Positions 44,901 to 54,347 of a stretch of DNA of 64,000 nucleotides are shown here, piece after piece; position 1 is the first letter of the stretch, and each line of letters starts with the position of its first letter. The translations under genes were made by a program, and so were the position numbers. The notes under the pieces are model-generated. The model saw nothing but the letters and a program-made list of their open reading frames with translations. It was not told where the DNA came from and did not search any database. The stretch covers positions 40,210-104,209 of the forward strand of contig CAIZQU010000109.1 in assembly GCA_903935205.1 (NCBI GenBank), given 5' to 3'. This stretch comes from an uncultured cyanobacterium. Its GTDB lineage: Bacteria > Cyanobacteriota > Cyanobacteriia > PCC-6307 > Cyanobiaceae.

Positions 44901-45327
44901 GCACCCGCTCCAGGCGACCTGCCGCCGGCTGACCCAGGGGGGGCGGCCCGGCCCGGCGGTGCAGCAGGGCAGCGGCGATGCTCTGGTGATCCTCGATCGA
45001 AAGGCGGCAGAGGGGCTTGAGCAGCGGTGGAATCGGGGCGTCGTTGCCGACCTGCACGGGAATCAGGAGCTGGCCGTTCTTGATCCGCTCGTAGGTGAGG
45101 GTTGCCACCTCGGCGCTGACCCATGGGCTCAACAGCGACTGGGCCGAAAACACGATCAGGCCGGCATCGGCCTGCTCCAGCCCCTGGTTCATCTTGGCGA
45201 TGATGTCGTCGCCGGGGCCGATCTCCCAGATGTCCAGCCAGGCGTCGATTCCCTGCTGGCGGAGGTAGCGGGCCAGCGCTTCTACGGCCGCTTTATCCCT
45301 GGAGGAATGGCTCAGAAAGACCCGCAT
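41938..45327 (-). CDS. TIR-CHAT-STAND ATPase-TPR protein, putative immune sensor/effector
   Basis: An 1129-residue protein. Residues 1-120 are a TIR domain (MRVFLSHSSRDKAAVEALAR; SPWVSAEV with Glu73 at the NADase glutamate position). Residues about 240-500 are a CHAT caspase-like domain: LLGLPYEVLPL, VLHLSCHG (His364), VVLNSCHGG (Cys406). Residues about 535-760 are a STAND/NB-ARC ATPase: GDLVGRRREL, Walker A GIGGVGKSS (563-571), Walker B LLLVLDDF (645-652), GGHPRLLEFLDALL. A helical region and a short TPR tail (about 1010-1085) follow. No signal or membrane segment is seen. The likely model is ligand sensing by the tail, ATP-driven assembly, then NAD loss and/or proteolysis. The ATG at 45327 starts the TIR fold. 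The gene stands alone. Confidence 0.92.
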   Translation of the reverse strand: MRVFLSHSSRDKAAVEALARYLRQQGIDAWLDIWEIGPGDDIIAKMNQGLEQADAGLIVFSAQSLLSPWVSAEVATLTYERIKNGQLLIPVQVGNDAPIPPLLKPLCRLSIEDHQSIAAALLHRRAGPPPLGQPAAGRLERVRLQLGRRGDGAIAVQAMVGDQGPFEATHPAIPAPLLEGRRAFLRGFGGGSRDWAATGRAAMEGELRALGQALAGFCLPPGAAAALGRLVDGAGVGVTVLVEIEAEDPELLGLPYEVLPLADGRLLALRPAVLLRRRLPAPAAAPLPPLPGPLKVLVAVGAPDQGTSSPLLDHERELQNILDAVEPAQRHDNVAVKILEVGHPEQIAAAIAADAYHVLHLSCHGTPGALELEDELGQAVPVTAELLVAPLRPLGRPLPLVVLNSCHGGVEAGTTASLAQALIQAGIPSVVAMQTTVSDRYAADLARAFYGHLSRGEPVLASRALAAARQELEAERLQRLEQGAPLADTLPEAATAALYGAGEEGPLADLGADKQPLRTPPSPPLLGPVPQLAIGDLVGRRRELRLCLRRLRDGAPGGVLLSGIGGVGKSSVAGRVMQRLADDGWLIASHSGRFDLLAIGRELGLTLALAGRPALRPLAEALRQDGLDEELRLRLLQQVLTQEPLLLVLDDFERNLSVGGESFLDRDTAANLELLLAAARRGRLLLTCRHPLPRAMASLKLVPLGPLSGAETRKLVQRLPGLRQQPAEELVAVLRRIGGHPRLLEFLDALLRQGEARLPAVRQRLEQALADCGLALPDATSGLEERLQQVLTLGLRDVLLDELVAIARRRGDEEVLLQLAVSNLPVAPAELARMLVQAGDADLGEAMAAPAAEARVSELQEALQRLAALSLVVLSEEGQAWVHRWSAEGLARQSSPHDRSARCRRAASFRLWRLQQSRSLEDGIEALRNLLQGGHRDDAAGLAAALLNHLQQQGQTRAVAALAAEVLETLPLDHRGAPPLADAEARAHLSLGLTERAVARQRQLLERFQQRAAAEPDRADYQRDLSVSFNRMGDLYGALGQGEAARQAYQASLEIKERLAAAEPDRADFQLDLVSSLVRVGGSALPIEPLLLQRALAILETLQQQGRLAPVDHDKVETLRQMLQGSGES

Positions 45328-45659
45328 GCTGGTGCCCTTGATCGTTGTCGGCGTCCCCAGCGAAACCGGGCAGGGAGCGATGGTTGGAGAGTAGCGGCAC
45401 TGGCTCGGCAGGCGAATCGCCATTGGCTTGGGCTGATCGCCGTGGAGCAGGGACCGCTCGCGATCGAGCGGGGTCTGGCGGCCTGGACCTGGGCCTCGGC
45501 GTTGAGCGATCACCCAATCAAAAAGCCCCGGGGATTCCGGGGCTGCTCAAGGTAGCGGAAGCGGACGACGCTGCCGATGGATTCGGCTGGGCTGAATCCG
45601 TCGCCAGGAGGTGGGTTACCCCAGAGGCGCTCGGGGCGGTTCCCTTCCTGATTCGCTGA
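45328..45659. other. Upstream region of the TIR-CHAT gene
   Basis: This 332-nt gap holds the petJ terminator (45520-45544) and the presumed promoter of the TIR-CHAT gene. The ORF is open to 45513 but the 62 extra codons are not domain-like. I found no clear -10/-35 pair or operator. The terminator insulates the defence gene from petJ transcription, so it probably has its own promoter. Confidence 0.5.
45520..45544 (-). terminator. Rho-independent terminator of petJ
   Basis: On the minus strand AGCCCCGG, a 5-nt loop, and CCGGGGCT are followed by TTTTT (plus-strand AAAAA at 45520-45524). The perfect 8-bp GC-rich stem with a T-tract lies about 115 nt after the petJ stop and upstream of the TIR-CHAT gene. 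Confidence 0.8.
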
Positions 45660-45998
45660 TCACCAGCCCTTGGCGGACTGCTCGATCACATAGGCGGCCA
45701 CATCGGCGATGTCGGCGGAGCTGAGCTTGCCGCCGAAGGCGGGCATGGCGTTCTTGCCGTTGGTGACCTGGGTGGCGACAGCGGCCTCAGGGCCATCGGC
45801 ATAGCCGGTGAGATAGGCCTTGAGCGCATCGGCCTTGAGGGTGCGCTCGGCATTCACCACATTGCCGCCGCCCATGTGGCAGGCGGCGCAGTTGGCGGAG
45901 AAGACTTGGGCGCCATGGGCGCTGTCGGCGGCGAAGCTGGGAGCAGCTCCGAACACCAGCGCCAGGCAGAGGGCGAAGAAAGAGATGAGACGACGCAT
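45660..45998 (-). CDS. petJ: Cytochrome c6
   Basis: A 112-residue soluble c-type cytochrome that carries electrons from cytochrome b6f to photosystem I in the thylakoid lumen, alternative to plastocyanin. A signal peptide ([20 protein letters not shown]) is cleaved before [10 protein letters not shown]. The heme motif is NCAACHMGG and the axial methionine is in [11 protein letters not shown]. The ending [13 protein letters not shown] is typical. The ATG at 45998 gives the signal peptide; the ORF to 46127 is not used. PetJ is often copper-regulated, but no binding site was identified here. Confidence 0.96.
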   Translation of the reverse strand: MRRLISFFALCLALVFGAAPSFAADSAHGAQVFSANCAACHMGGGNVVNAERTLKADALKAYLTGYADGPEAAVATQVTNGKNAMPAFGGKLSSADIADVAAYVIEQSAKGW

Positions 45999-46191
45999 GG
46001 TCGTTGCTGGAGAACACGGGCAACAGGCCCAAACTACGGGGCCGGTGCCGGGCGATGCGACTGGCCGTTGCATTCGCAACAATTGGGCAACATCGCCGTT
46101 GCTGCAGCGCTTCCGCGGCATCGCCATCGCTCCGCCGGCCGCCGATGGGTGCGGATAACCGAACCTCTGCCGCCCGTGGTCGCCGCCGGCC

Positions 46192-47199
46192 TTAACCCGG
46201 CAGTCGGCCCCGGTGGGGCACTCCGGCTGTCTCCAGCGCGGAGGCCAGGGTCGGCGCGTAGCTGGTCAGGCCGAAACGCTCCGGCGGGCTGACGGGCTCA
46301 TGCACGAAGTGGCGCTGGCGAATCGAGAAGCGGTCCCAGGCATTCACCTCGATCCGCAGCAGCTTGATCAGTCCTTCGATCAGCCAGCCCGTCAGCTCCA
46401 GCCCCAGGGGCGGCACCCAGCCCCGACGCCAGCGCACCAGCGTGGCCACCGCCTGGTTGACCGTGATCGGCGCCTGGCCCAGCACCAGCCGCCGCACCGC
46501 CCCCTGGCCCGGTTCCGGATTGGGTTGGTGCGCTGTGGTGGCCAGGTGGGCGCAGACGGTGGCGATGTCGGCGGCGTGGATGAAATGGAAGCTGGCATCG
46601 GCTCGCAGCCACTTGGCCAGGGGCAGCCAGGGGATCGCCTCCTTCACGCCGGAGGTCAGGTAGCTGGTGGGATGGGGATCGCCCGCCACCACCCGGCCGC
46701 CGAAGACCAGGGTGGGAAACACCGCCACGATTCGCTCCGCCAGCGGATGGACCTCCAGCTCCTGCAGGCACTGGGCCTTGGTCTGGATGTATTCGGTGCC
46801 GAAGGCCATCGCCTCGGGCAGCAGCCGCAGCTGGCGATCGAGGATGCTGGCGGTGGAGAAATAGATCACCTGCTCCAGCCGTTGCGGATCGAGCAACGCC
46901 AGCAGCCGCTTCACCGCCACCACATTCACCTGCTGGGCCCGCTCCGGATCGCCCCAGGCGGTGGCGGTGTGGATCACGCGGGTGGCGCTGGCGATGGCGG
47001 CGGCGTGGGGCTCGAGATCGCGGAGGTCTCCCACCAGCAGGGTGATGCGCGGATCGTGGCGGGGCACCGCCCGCAGCTTGGCCGGATCCCGCAGCAGCAG
47101 CAGCAGTTCGGCGTTGGAGTGGCGGTAGAGGTGTTCGGCCGTGTACTGACCGACGCAACCGGCGGCGCCGGTGATCAGGATCCGGGCCGGGGCGCTCAA
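46192..47199 (-). CDS. NAD(P)-dependent epimerase/3beta-HSD-like SDR
   Basis: A 335-residue extended short-chain dehydrogenase. The cofactor loop is [20 protein letters not shown] (GxxGxxG), the catalytic pair YIQTK (YxxxK), with STAS upstream giving the serine. Its second half ([16 protein letters not shown]) fits NAD(P)-dependent epimerases and 3beta-hydroxysteroid-type enzymes. The substrate cannot be told from the sequence. The start overlaps the hemE stop (ATGA), so it is co-translated with hemE. Confidence 0.87.
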   Translation of the reverse strand: MSAPARILITGAAGCVGQYTAEHLYRHSNAELLLLLRDPAKLRAVPRHDPRITLLVGDLRDLEPHAAAIASATRVIHTATAWGDPERAQQVNVVAVKRLLALLDPQRLEQVIYFSTASILDRQLRLLPEAMAFGTEYIQTKAQCLQELEVHPLAERIVAVFPTLVFGGRVVAGDPHPTSYLTSGVKEAIPWLPLAKWLRADASFHFIHAADIATVCAHLATTAHQPNPEPGQGAVRRLVLGQAPITVNQAVATLVRWRRGWVPPLGLELTGWLIEGLIKLLRIEVNAWDRFSIRQRHFVHEPVSPPERFGLTSYAPTLASALETAGVPHRGRLPG

Positions 47200-48254
47200 A
47201 CGGCTGCCCTCAGCAGCTCGTGCACCGCCTTGCCGGTCTCGAAGAAGACGCGGGCGTTGTCCTCGGGGGTGCCGGGCAGGATGCCGTGGCCGAGGTTGAG
47301 GATGTGACGGCGGCCGCGGGCCTTGCGCACCGTGTCGAGGATGCGCTCGCGAATGCCCTCCGGGCTGCCGAACAGCAGGCCGGGATCCACATTGCCCTGC
47401 ACACCCACATGCTCGGGCAGGCGGGCCAGACCGTCGGCCATGTCCACCGTCCAGTCGAGGGAGACGATGTCGACCCCGGTGCGGCCCATCCGCTCCAGCA
47501 CCCCGGCACTGCCGGAGATGTAGAGAATCAGCGGGGTGTCCGGATGGGTGGCCTTCACCTGATCGATCACCCGCTTCTGATAAGGCGCCGCGAAGGTGTC
47601 GTAGTCGATCGGGCTGAGCTGGCCCGCCCAGCTGTCGAACAGCTGCACCACCTGGGCGCCGCTGTCGATCTGATACCGCACATAGGTGGCGATCGAATCG
47701 GCCAGATGGGCCAGCAGCTGGTGCAACAGCGCCGGCTCCTGGAAGGCCATCGCCTTGATCACCGCGTAATTCTTCGAGCTCTTGCCCTCCACCGCATAGG
47801 CGGCCAGGGTCCAGGGGGCGCCGACGAAGCCGAGCACGGCCGCCTCGTTGCCCACCGAGGCCCGCAGCCGCCCGAGCACCTCACCCACGAACGGCAGCGC
47901 TGCGGCCGGGTCGAGGGGACGCAGGGCATCCACCTGGGCCTGGCTGCGGATCGCGGGCTCGATGATCGGACCGCGGCTTTCGATGATGTCGAAGTCGATC
48001 CCCATTCCCGGCAGCGGCGTGAGGATGTCCGAGAAGAGGATCACACCGTCGGGCCGGAAGGCGTGGAACGGCTGCATCGAGATCTCATAGGAGAGATCAG
48101 GGTTTTCCGAGCGTTCACGGAAGCCGGGATGGCGATCCCGCAGGTCGCGATAGACCTTCATGTAGCGGCCCGCCTGGCGCATCATCCACACCGGCGGCCT
48201 CTCCACCTGCTCACCTCGGGCGGCGCGCAGCAGCAGGGGAAGGGAATCGGCCAT
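47196..48254 (-). CDS. hemE: Uroporphyrinogen decarboxylase
   Basis: A 352-residue HemE, which decarboxylates uroporphyrinogen III to coproporphyrinogen III on the way to heme and chlorophyll. The signature [20 protein letters not shown] is at the N-terminus and [19 protein letters not shown] in the middle; [14 protein letters not shown] and NVDPGLLFG follow. Length is normal. It shares a 4-nt overlap with the SDR gene. A hairpin between it and glgB suggests it may have its own promoter. Confidence 0.96.
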   Translation of the reverse strand: MADSLPLLLRAARGEQVERPPVWMMRQAGRYMKVYRDLRDRHPGFRERSENPDLSYEISMQPFHAFRPDGVILFSDILTPLPGMGIDFDIIESRGPIIEPAIRSQAQVDALRPLDPAAALPFVGEVLGRLRASVGNEAAVLGFVGAPWTLAAYAVEGKSSKNYAVIKAMAFQEPALLHQLLAHLADSIATYVRYQIDSGAQVVQLFDSWAGQLSPIDYDTFAAPYQKRVIDQVKATHPDTPLILYISGSAGVLERMGRTGVDIVSLDWTVDMADGLARLPEHVGVQGNVDPGLLFGSPEGIRERILDTVRKARGRRHILNLGHGILPGTPEDNARVFFETGKAVHELLRAAV

Positions 48255-48320
48255 GGATGCCAGGGAGGGGGCAGGGTGAGGCCGAACCTAGCCGAGAGCC
48301 CTCTCCCCCACAGCCACCGA

Positions 48321-48340
48321 CCGCCGCCGGAGGGCGGCGG
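48321..48340. terminator. GC hairpin between glgB and hemE
   Basis: CCGCCGCC, a 4-nt loop, and GGCGGCGG form a perfect 8-bp stem in the 112-nt gap after glgB. It has no T-tract. Placement fits partial termination after glgB. Confidence 0.5.
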
Positions 48341-48366
48341 TGTTGCGGAGCGTCACGTTCGTGGGT

Positions 48367-50679
48367 TCAGCCCCCTTCGCCCAGGGCTGCTGGACTGGCG
48401 GCTTCCTGCTCCGGCAGCCGGGTCGGGTCGTGGCGGAACACCAGCACCGACAGGGGCGGCAGACAGAGGTCGAGGGAGTTCTCGTAGCCGTGGATGCCCC
48501 AGGCATCGGTGAACTTGCCGCCGAGGTTGCCGAGGTTGCTGCCGCCGTATCGGTCGCTGTCGGTGTTGAAGGCTTCGGTGTAGAAGCCCTGCAGGGGGAC
48601 GCCGACGCGATAGTGGCCGTGGCTCTGGGGGGTGAAGTTGGCGACCACCACCAGCCAGCGACCGCTGCTGCTCTCGCGACGCATGAAGCTGATCACGGAG
48701 TTGCTGGTGTCTTTGCAGTCGATCCACTGGAAGCCGTATTCACTGAAGTCGTCACCCCAGAGAGCCCGCTCCGATTTGTAGAACGTGTTCAGATCGTCCA
48801 CCAGCCGCATCAGAGCCTGGTGGGGTTCGTATTGCAGCAGTTCCCACTGCAGATCACCCCAAACGTTCCATTCAGCCCTCTGGCCGAATTCCATGCCCAT
48901 GAAGATCGTCTTCTTGCCGGGGTGGGTCCACATGTAGGCCAGCAGGGCTCGCACGTTGGCGAACTTCTGCCAGTCGTCACCGGGCATCTTATGGAGCAGA
49001 TTGCTCTTGCCATGCACCACCTCATCGTGGCTGAGGGCGAGCATGAAGTTTTCGGTGAAGGCGTACCAGATCGAGAAGGTGACGTTGTTCTGGTGAAACT
49101 GCCGGAACCAGGGGTCGAGCTCGAAGTAATCGAGCATGTCGTGCATCCAGCCCATGTTCCACTTCAGGTTGAAGCCCAGGCCGCCGATGTCGGTCGGTTG
49201 GGTCACCAGGGGCCAGGTGGTTGATTCCTCAGCGATCGACAGGGCGCCCGGGAAGTGCTGGAACAACACGTGGTTGGCCTGCTGCAGGAAGCGCACGGCC
49301 TCGGTGTTCTCGCGACCGCCGTGTTCGTTGGCCAGCCATTCGCCGTCGGGGCGCAGATAATCGCGATAGAGCATCGAAGCGACCGCATCGACACGGATGC
49401 CATCGATGTGATACTCCTCAAACCAGAAGATCAGGTTTGCAACCAGGAAGTTGCGCACCTCATTGCGGCTGTAGTTGAAGATCAGCGTGCCCCATTCCTT
49501 GTGCTCACCAATGCGCGGATCGGCATGTTCGTAGAGATGGGCACCATCGAAGAAGGCCAGGCCGTGGGCATCCTTGGGGAAGTGGCCCGGCACCCAATCC
49601 AGAATCACGCCGATCCCCTCGGCATGGCAGCGATCGACGAAGGCTCGGAATTCGTTCGGGGCGCCAAAGCGGCTGGTGGGGGCATACCAGCCAGTCACCT
49701 GATACCCCCAGGAGCCATCGAAGGGATGCTCGGAGATGGGCATCAGCTCGATGTGGGTGAAACCCCGTTCCTTGACGTAGGGGATCACCCGATCGGCCAG
49801 TTCCGGATAGGTGAGCAGGCGGGCGCCGGGCTTGAGGTCCGCCGCCGGCACCGGCGGCCGGCTGCTGCCATCGGCCTCGATGTAGGGCTGGTCGGCGGAG
49901 GCATGCATCCAGCTGCCGAGGTGCATCTCGTACACCGCGATCGGCTGCTCCAGGGGATTGCGGCTGTCCCGCTGCTGCATCCAGGCGCCGTCCTGCCAGG
50001 GATACCCCCCCAGCTGGGCCACCACCGAGGCATTCTCAGGCCGCACCTGGTGCCGGAATCCGTAGGGGTCGGCCTTGCCGTAGCAGTGGCCGTCCTGGGT
50101 GCGGATCTCATACTTGTAGAGGCATCCCTGGCCAAGGCCGGGAATGAACAGCTCCCAGCAGCCGCCGAGGCGCTGCTGCATCGGATGGTGGCGGCCGTCC
50201 CAGCTGTTGAAATCGCCGAGCACCGCCACGCTGCGGGCATTGGGAGCCCAGAGGCAGAACTGCACGCCGGTCACGCCCTCGCGCTCCACCGGATGGGCAC
50301 CCATCCGCTGCCAGATGTGGTGATGGTTGCCCTCCGCGAACAGATGGCGATCGAGCTCGCCCATCCATTCCTCACGGAAGGCCCAGGGATCGTGGGCTTC
50401 GTGTTCGATGCCACCCCGCAGCACCCGCACCCGGTAGCGGCTGCCGGGGGATGAGGCCAACCTGGCTTCGAACAGCCACGGATGGTGGGGCGTGCCCATC
50501 AGCAGGGGCTCGCTGCCCTCCTGCAGCAGCTGCACCCGCTCCGCCTCGGGCATCCAGACCCTCACCACCCAACCCCCGTCCAGGGGCTGGGGGCCGAGGA
50601 TGGCGAAGGGGTGGTCATGGCGGCACTCCGCCAGCCTGGTCGCGTCTTCGACCATCCAATCAAGGCTGGACAGAACCAT
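48367..50679 (-). CDS. glgB: 1,4-alpha-glucan branching enzyme
   Basis: A 770-residue GH13 branching enzyme that makes alpha-1,6 branches in glycogen, the cell's carbon store. An N-terminal CBM48-like part ([29 protein letters not shown]) precedes the barrel. The nucleophile aspartate is in [14 protein letters not shown], the acid glutamate in [11 protein letters not shown] and the third carboxylate in [34 protein letters not shown] is a family signature. Full length, with normal start. It follows the DUF3887 gene by about 50 nt on the same strand. Confidence 0.96.
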   Translation of the reverse strand: MVLSSLDWMVEDATRLAECRHDHPFAILGPQPLDGGWVVRVWMPEAERVQLLQEGSEPLLMGTPHHPWLFEARLASSPGSRYRVRVLRGGIEHEAHDPWAFREEWMGELDRHLFAEGNHHHIWQRMGAHPVEREGVTGVQFCLWAPNARSVAVLGDFNSWDGRHHPMQQRLGGCWELFIPGLGQGCLYKYEIRTQDGHCYGKADPYGFRHQVRPENASVVAQLGGYPWQDGAWMQQRDSRNPLEQPIAVYEMHLGSWMHASADQPYIEADGSSRPPVPAADLKPGARLLTYPELADRVIPYVKERGFTHIELMPISEHPFDGSWGYQVTGWYAPTSRFGAPNEFRAFVDRCHAEGIGVILDWVPGHFPKDAHGLAFFDGAHLYEHADPRIGEHKEWGTLIFNYSRNEVRNFLVANLIFWFEEYHIDGIRVDAVASMLYRDYLRPDGEWLANEHGGRENTEAVRFLQQANHVLFQHFPGALSIAEESTTWPLVTQPTDIGGLGFNLKWNMGWMHDMLDYFELDPWFRQFHQNNVTFSIWYAFTENFMLALSHDEVVHGKSNLLHKMPGDDWQKFANVRALLAYMWTHPGKKTIFMGMEFGQRAEWNVWGDLQWELLQYEPHQALMRLVDDLNTFYKSERALWGDDFSEYGFQWIDCKDTSNSVISFMRRESSSGRWLVVVANFTPQSHGHYRVGVPLQGFYTEAFNTDSDRYGGSNLGNLGGKFTDAWGIHGYENSLDLCLPPLSVLVFRHDPTRLPEQEAASPAALGEGG

Positions 50680-50730
50680 GGCAAACGTGTCGCTGGGCGG
50701 GATCGCGAGCCTACGCCGCCTCGGCCGGAA

Positions 50731-51561
50731 TCAGACCCCGCCTGGGCCGGTCGCTGGTTCGCTGGGGAAATCGACACCGACGATGCGATTGCTGCTGTCG
50801 AGGATCACGAACAGGCTGTCGGTGAGCCGCTGGAAGCCGGTGGTGACCAGAACAAGCTTGCTGTCGATGGTGGATTCCGCACGAACCACCCGCCGAATCG
50901 CCACGTAATTGCCGGTGAGCCGCTGCAGCCGCTGCCACTTGATCTGCAACCGATCCGCCGGAATCTCCGCCTGGAGATCGGGGCTCAACAGGGCCTGGGC
51001 GGAAACATAGCGGCCCTGGCTCAGATCTTCGACAAACCGTCGCGCCACCGCCTCGGCCGCCTGGTCGGAGGCATCCAGATGGAAGCCCTCCAGCAAGCCA
51101 TCGGCATCGATCACCAGCAGCAGATTGCGCTCCCCGGTGCCGCTGCGCAGTCGGGTCGCCACGGTGTTGGAATCCAGACCTGGCTCCACCTGGCCGATCG
51201 TCCAGCTCCGCACCGGCGCCATCGCCCGCAGCCGTTGCTGGACCAGGGCCGGGCTCGTCATCCGCTGCAGATTCGGGCTGAACAGCCGGTAGAGGGCCGT
51301 GGCGCTGCGACTCTGCAGGGCCTGCAGGATGCGCTCGGCGGCGGCCCGGGCGGCCTCCTGGCTCTGGGCGCTGCTCGGCTGGCCGCCGTGCACCGCCGGC
51401 TGGATGCCGCTGGGCCTGACGGGGGCGGCCGGCGCCGGGACGGCCCCCGGTGCCTGGCCCAGCACCGTGCCGGCCAGCCCTGGTGCGGCGGCGCTGATCG
51501 CGGCGCTGAGCAGGGTCAGGCCGATCAGCCTGGGGCGGGGCAGTGGGAGGGGCATCGGCAA
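50731..51561 (-). CDS. Secreted DUF3887-type protein
   Basis: A 276-residue exported protein with an N-terminal signal peptide (LIGLTLLSAAISAAAPGLAG) and a Pro/Ala linker. Two related alpha+beta repeats follow, each beginning with helix-rich ARAAAERILQAL...ATALYRLFSP or AVARRFVEDLSQGRYVSAQALLSP, the DUF3887 pattern. The family may bind small ligands or cell-wall parts; no catalytic residues are recognisable. It lies between the CocE hydrolase and glgB on the same strand. Confidence 0.75.
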   Translation of the reverse strand: MPMPLPLPRPRLIGLTLLSAAISAAAPGLAGTVLGQAPGAVPAPAAPVRPSGIQPAVHGGQPSSAQSQEAARAAAERILQALQSRSATALYRLFSPNLQRMTSPALVQQRLRAMAPVRSWTIGQVEPGLDSNTVATRLRSGTGERNLLLVIDADGLLEGFHLDASDQAAEAVARRFVEDLSQGRYVSAQALLSPDLQAEIPADRLQIKWQRLQRLTGNYVAIRRVVRAESTIDSKLVLVTTGFQRLTDSLFVILDSSNRIVGVDFPSEPATGPGGV

Positions 51562-51586
51562 CGGCGGCAGGCCGCACGGGGCGCGG

Positions 51587-53515
51587 TCAGTCTGCCCCAG
51601 TCTCCCGGCTCAGCAACGGTTCGAGCGCCAGGCTCGCGCCGGCACAGCGCAGCTCCAGGCTGATCACCCGATGGCCGGGGCCGGGACCTCCCCTGGGCAG
51701 GTTGCCGTCGCCGGCATTCACGGCGATCGCCGGCCAGGCGGCTCCCGCCAGGGCCAGCCGCAATCTTTCCCCCGGCCGCAGACGCAGGGCCAGGGGTTGG
51801 AGCGCCAGCCGCCGCGGCGCCGGATCGAGGGCCTGGTCACCCAGCACCCGCAACACCCCGGTGCTGAGCTGCCAGACCCGATCCCCATCGGCCGGCAGCA
51901 GCGACAGGGCAGCGACCAGATCGAAGCCGGGTTGATCCGCCCGCACCTCCAGCCGCAGGACCGGCCGGCCCACCAGCCAGCGCTCCTCCGCCTGCGCCTG
52001 GCTGGTGAAGCAGGCCACATCGCCGCGCTGATCGAGGTCGGAGCGGTCGACCACCCCGGGGGGCAGGCCCAGATGGCCACCGCGGGCCGGCACCGGGCGC
52101 CAGGGATCGTGCACCACCATGACGACCGCGGCCGGCGCGACGGTCTGCGGCTCCGGGGTCCGGCCCTTCAGCTCCCGCTCCTCGAGCAGCAGCCCTTCAC
52201 CGCAGCTGACCGCAGCGCGGCCGTCGCTGCGGAGCTGCCAGCGCAGCGGGTCGAGACCGGCCGCCCCGAACCCTGGCCCGGCCGTCGCCGCCCTTGCCCC
52301 AGGGGTCTGCAGGACGGCGATCCCGTCCCGGCTCTCCCAGAGCTCGCCGTCGGGGCTGGATCTCGCGATCCCGGCAGCCTGGGCTCCGGCGCCGGGGGTC
52401 TCAGCAGCGGGCCTGGGCGTGAACCAGCCCGTGGCTCCCTCCCCGGCCAGGGCGATGCCACCCTCCAGAGCCGCCTCCAGAGCTGGCGCCAGCGCCGGGT
52501 TCGCCGGGTCGGCGCCGCCGGCCCCGGGCGCCTCGTGCTCGGCTCGCCCGCCCGTTCCCTCGCCACCAGCAGGCCCCTCGGCCGCCGCGGCCAGCAGGTG
52601 GCGGCGGAAGAAGGCCAGCTGCAGGGCATCGAGGCCCTCACCCCAGGCCAGATGGCTCCAGGGCCCCACCACCAGGGCCGGCCTGCCGCCGGCCTCCCGG
52701 GACCGCAACCACAGGTCGAACACGCCCTCCAGGTGGGGGTCATGCCAGCCACCGATCAGCAGCATCGGCCGCCGCAACAGCGCTGCCGGTGGGCGGTGGC
52801 GCCGCCAGGCCGCCCGATCGCGGGGGTCGTTGCGGAGCCAGCCCAGCCCCATCCCATCGGGATCGAGGCGCTCCAGCAGGGCCAGGCCCTGCTCCGGCTG
52901 GGTTCCGCCGACCAGGCAGCGACGGATGTCCTCCCATCCCTGCCGATCGCCGCGGCGGCGGCAGCCCTCCGCCGCCAGCTGCAGAGCCCAGCTCAGGCCC
53001 AGATTCCACCAGTGGGCCTCCCCCTCCCAGGCCCAGTGGCGACCCTCATCGAGTCCCGCCATCGCCGGCGCCAGGCAATCCGGCAGGGAAGGATCCCCTT
53101 CTGCAGACGCTCCTTCGCCACGGCCGTGGTTGAGCAGCTGGCTGAGGCCCTGGTAGGAGAAGCCATAGGTCCCCACCCGCCCATTGCCATCCGGCAGGCT
53201 GCGGGCCCAGCGCACCGCCGCGGCCCCATCGGCCGCCTCTCCGGCGAAACCCCTGAACTCTCCCTCCGAATCCCCCCGACCGCGCACGTCCTGCACCGCC
53301 ACCAGAAAGCCGCGCTCGGCGTACCAGCGCGGATGGGCGTAGGTCACGGTGGAGGCGATGGCACGGCCGTAGGGCTGGCGCATCAGCAGCAGCGGCCAGG
53401 GGCCGGTGCCGCCCGGGCGCCACAGCCGGGTCGCCAGTCGCACCCCATCGGGGCACACCATCCAGTGGTCGCTGACCGACACCGGCTCGACCCAGCCCTG
53501 CGGTCGCGGCTTCAC
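51587..53515 (-). CDS. CocE/NonD-type alpha/beta hydrolase (S15-like)
   Basis: A 642-residue hydrolase of the X-Pro dipeptidyl-peptidase/cocaine-esterase group. It begins with DGVRLATRLWRPGG and PLLLMRQPYGRA. The nucleophile serine is in VGTYGFSYQG, preceded by VAVQDVRGRGDSEGEF. The jelly-roll C-terminal domain (GVVDRSDLDQRGDVACFTS, ending LRCAGASLALEPLLS) is present. A 60-residue Gly/Ala/Glu-rich linker lies in the middle. The start is GTG at 53515, directly after the TGA of the preceding gene. Cytoplasmic, substrate unknown. Confidence 0.9.
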   Translation of the reverse strand: MKPRPQGWVEPVSVSDHWMVCPDGVRLATRLWRPGGTGPWPLLLMRQPYGRAIASTVTYAHPRWYAERGFLVAVQDVRGRGDSEGEFRGFAGEAADGAAAVRWARSLPDGNGRVGTYGFSYQGLSQLLNHGRGEGASAEGDPSLPDCLAPAMAGLDEGRHWAWEGEAHWWNLGLSWALQLAAEGCRRRGDRQGWEDIRRCLVGGTQPEQGLALLERLDPDGMGLGWLRNDPRDRAAWRRHRPPAALLRRPMLLIGGWHDPHLEGVFDLWLRSREAGGRPALVVGPWSHLAWGEGLDALQLAFFRRHLLAAAAEGPAGGEGTGGRAEHEAPGAGGADPANPALAPALEAALEGGIALAGEGATGWFTPRPAAETPGAGAQAAGIARSSPDGELWESRDGIAVLQTPGARAATAGPGFGAAGLDPLRWQLRSDGRAAVSCGEGLLLEERELKGRTPEPQTVAPAAVVMVVHDPWRPVPARGGHLGLPPGVVDRSDLDQRGDVACFTSQAQAEERWLVGRPVLRLEVRADQPGFDLVAALSLLPADGDRVWQLSTGVLRVLGDQALDPAPRRLALQPLALRLRPGERLRLALAGAAWPAIAVNAGDGNLPRGGPGPGHRVISLELRCAGASLALEPLLSRETGAD

Positions 53516-53848
53516 TCAGCGCACGTCGGGGCAGTGGAGGCCGATCACATACGAGATCAGCACCTCGGCATCGAGCGCGCTGAGGTTCTGGCTCTGGGCC
53601 ACCCGGTCGACCGAGGGCTTGGCCAGGGCCGACTGGCCGGAGGCGTTGTCCTGCTTGAACTGGTCGCACAGGCTGATGGCCAGCGCCTGGTTGGTCTTCA
53701 CCCGGTCCAGCAGGGTTGAGGCCTGAGCATGGGGCGGCAGGTTGAACCCCAGCAGCAGCACCGCCGCCGCCAGGCCGGTGGCGATCCGCCTTGCCGGGTT
53801 CAGGGGTGCCGCGGTCGTGGTGATGGGCAACGCCAGCGCTGCGGACAT
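53516..53848 (-). CDS. Small secreted conserved hypothetical protein
   Basis: A 110-residue protein with an internal hydrophobic segment (IATGLAAAVLLLGFNLPPHAQA) that reads as a signal peptide, followed by a small helical domain with two cysteines (AISLCDQF and IGLHCPDVR). Function and family are not recognised. Its stop directly abuts the GTG of the CocE-type gene, so they are probably co-transcribed. Confidence 0.75.
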   Translation of the reverse strand: MSAALALPITTTAAPLNPARRIATGLAAAVLLLGFNLPPHAQASTLLDRVKTNQALAISLCDQFKQDNASGQSALAKPSVDRVAQSQNLSALDAEVLISYVIGLHCPDVR

Positions 53849-53936
53849 GGGCGTGGGGTGGGGAAGGGGCGGCGGATCGATCAGCCCTCTCGCTCCATTT
53901 CAGGCAGGACCTCCGCGGCGGGCGGTTCGGTCGGGG

Positions 53937-54341
53937 TCAGTTCCAGGAGCGACCGGGGGCGGCGGCCGCCTGGAGGATCCAGGCGCGCACGGTCACCAGG
54001 GGGATCGGCGCCATCGCCACGCCGGTCAGGCCGCGCTGCAGGCGTCCCACCTGGCGATGGAGGCTGTGGGCGTCGGCCTCGGCCAGGCCCCGGCGGTCGA
54101 CCACCCCCGCATGCAACAGCAGGGCCGCTTCCGCCGGCTCCAGGCCGATCTCCACCACCAGCCGCGCCTGGCCTCGCAGCCGGATCAACCGGGCTTCGCT
54201 GCCGGGGCTGCGGCCGCTGATCTCCCGGATCGTCCGCAGCGACAGGTCCGCCACGGCCTCCCAGCTGTCCAGCGCCTGCCGCCGCAGAATCTCCAGTTCC
54301 TGCCGGTAGGCAGGCGCCGGCCTGAACGGGTGCACGGCCAT
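53937..54341 (-). CDS. Helix-hairpin-helix-like protein (DUF4332-like)
   Basis: A 134-residue protein with a helix-hairpin-helix-like core (LEPAEAALLLHAGVVDRRGLAEADAHSLHRQVGRLQRGL), which resembles DUF4332-type domains used for DNA or protein contacts. The first 50 residues are helical (LRRQALDSWEAVADLSLRTIREI). The family link is tentative. It starts 6 nt after the Ycf51 stop and is therefore co-transcribed with it. Confidence 0.72.
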   Translation of the reverse strand: MAVHPFRPAPAYRQELEILRRQALDSWEAVADLSLRTIREISGRSPGSEARLIRLRGQARLVVEIGLEPAEAALLLHAGVVDRRGLAEADAHSLHRQVGRLQRGLTGVAMAPIPLVTVRAWILQAAAAPGRSWN

Positions 54342-54347
54342 CCCCCG

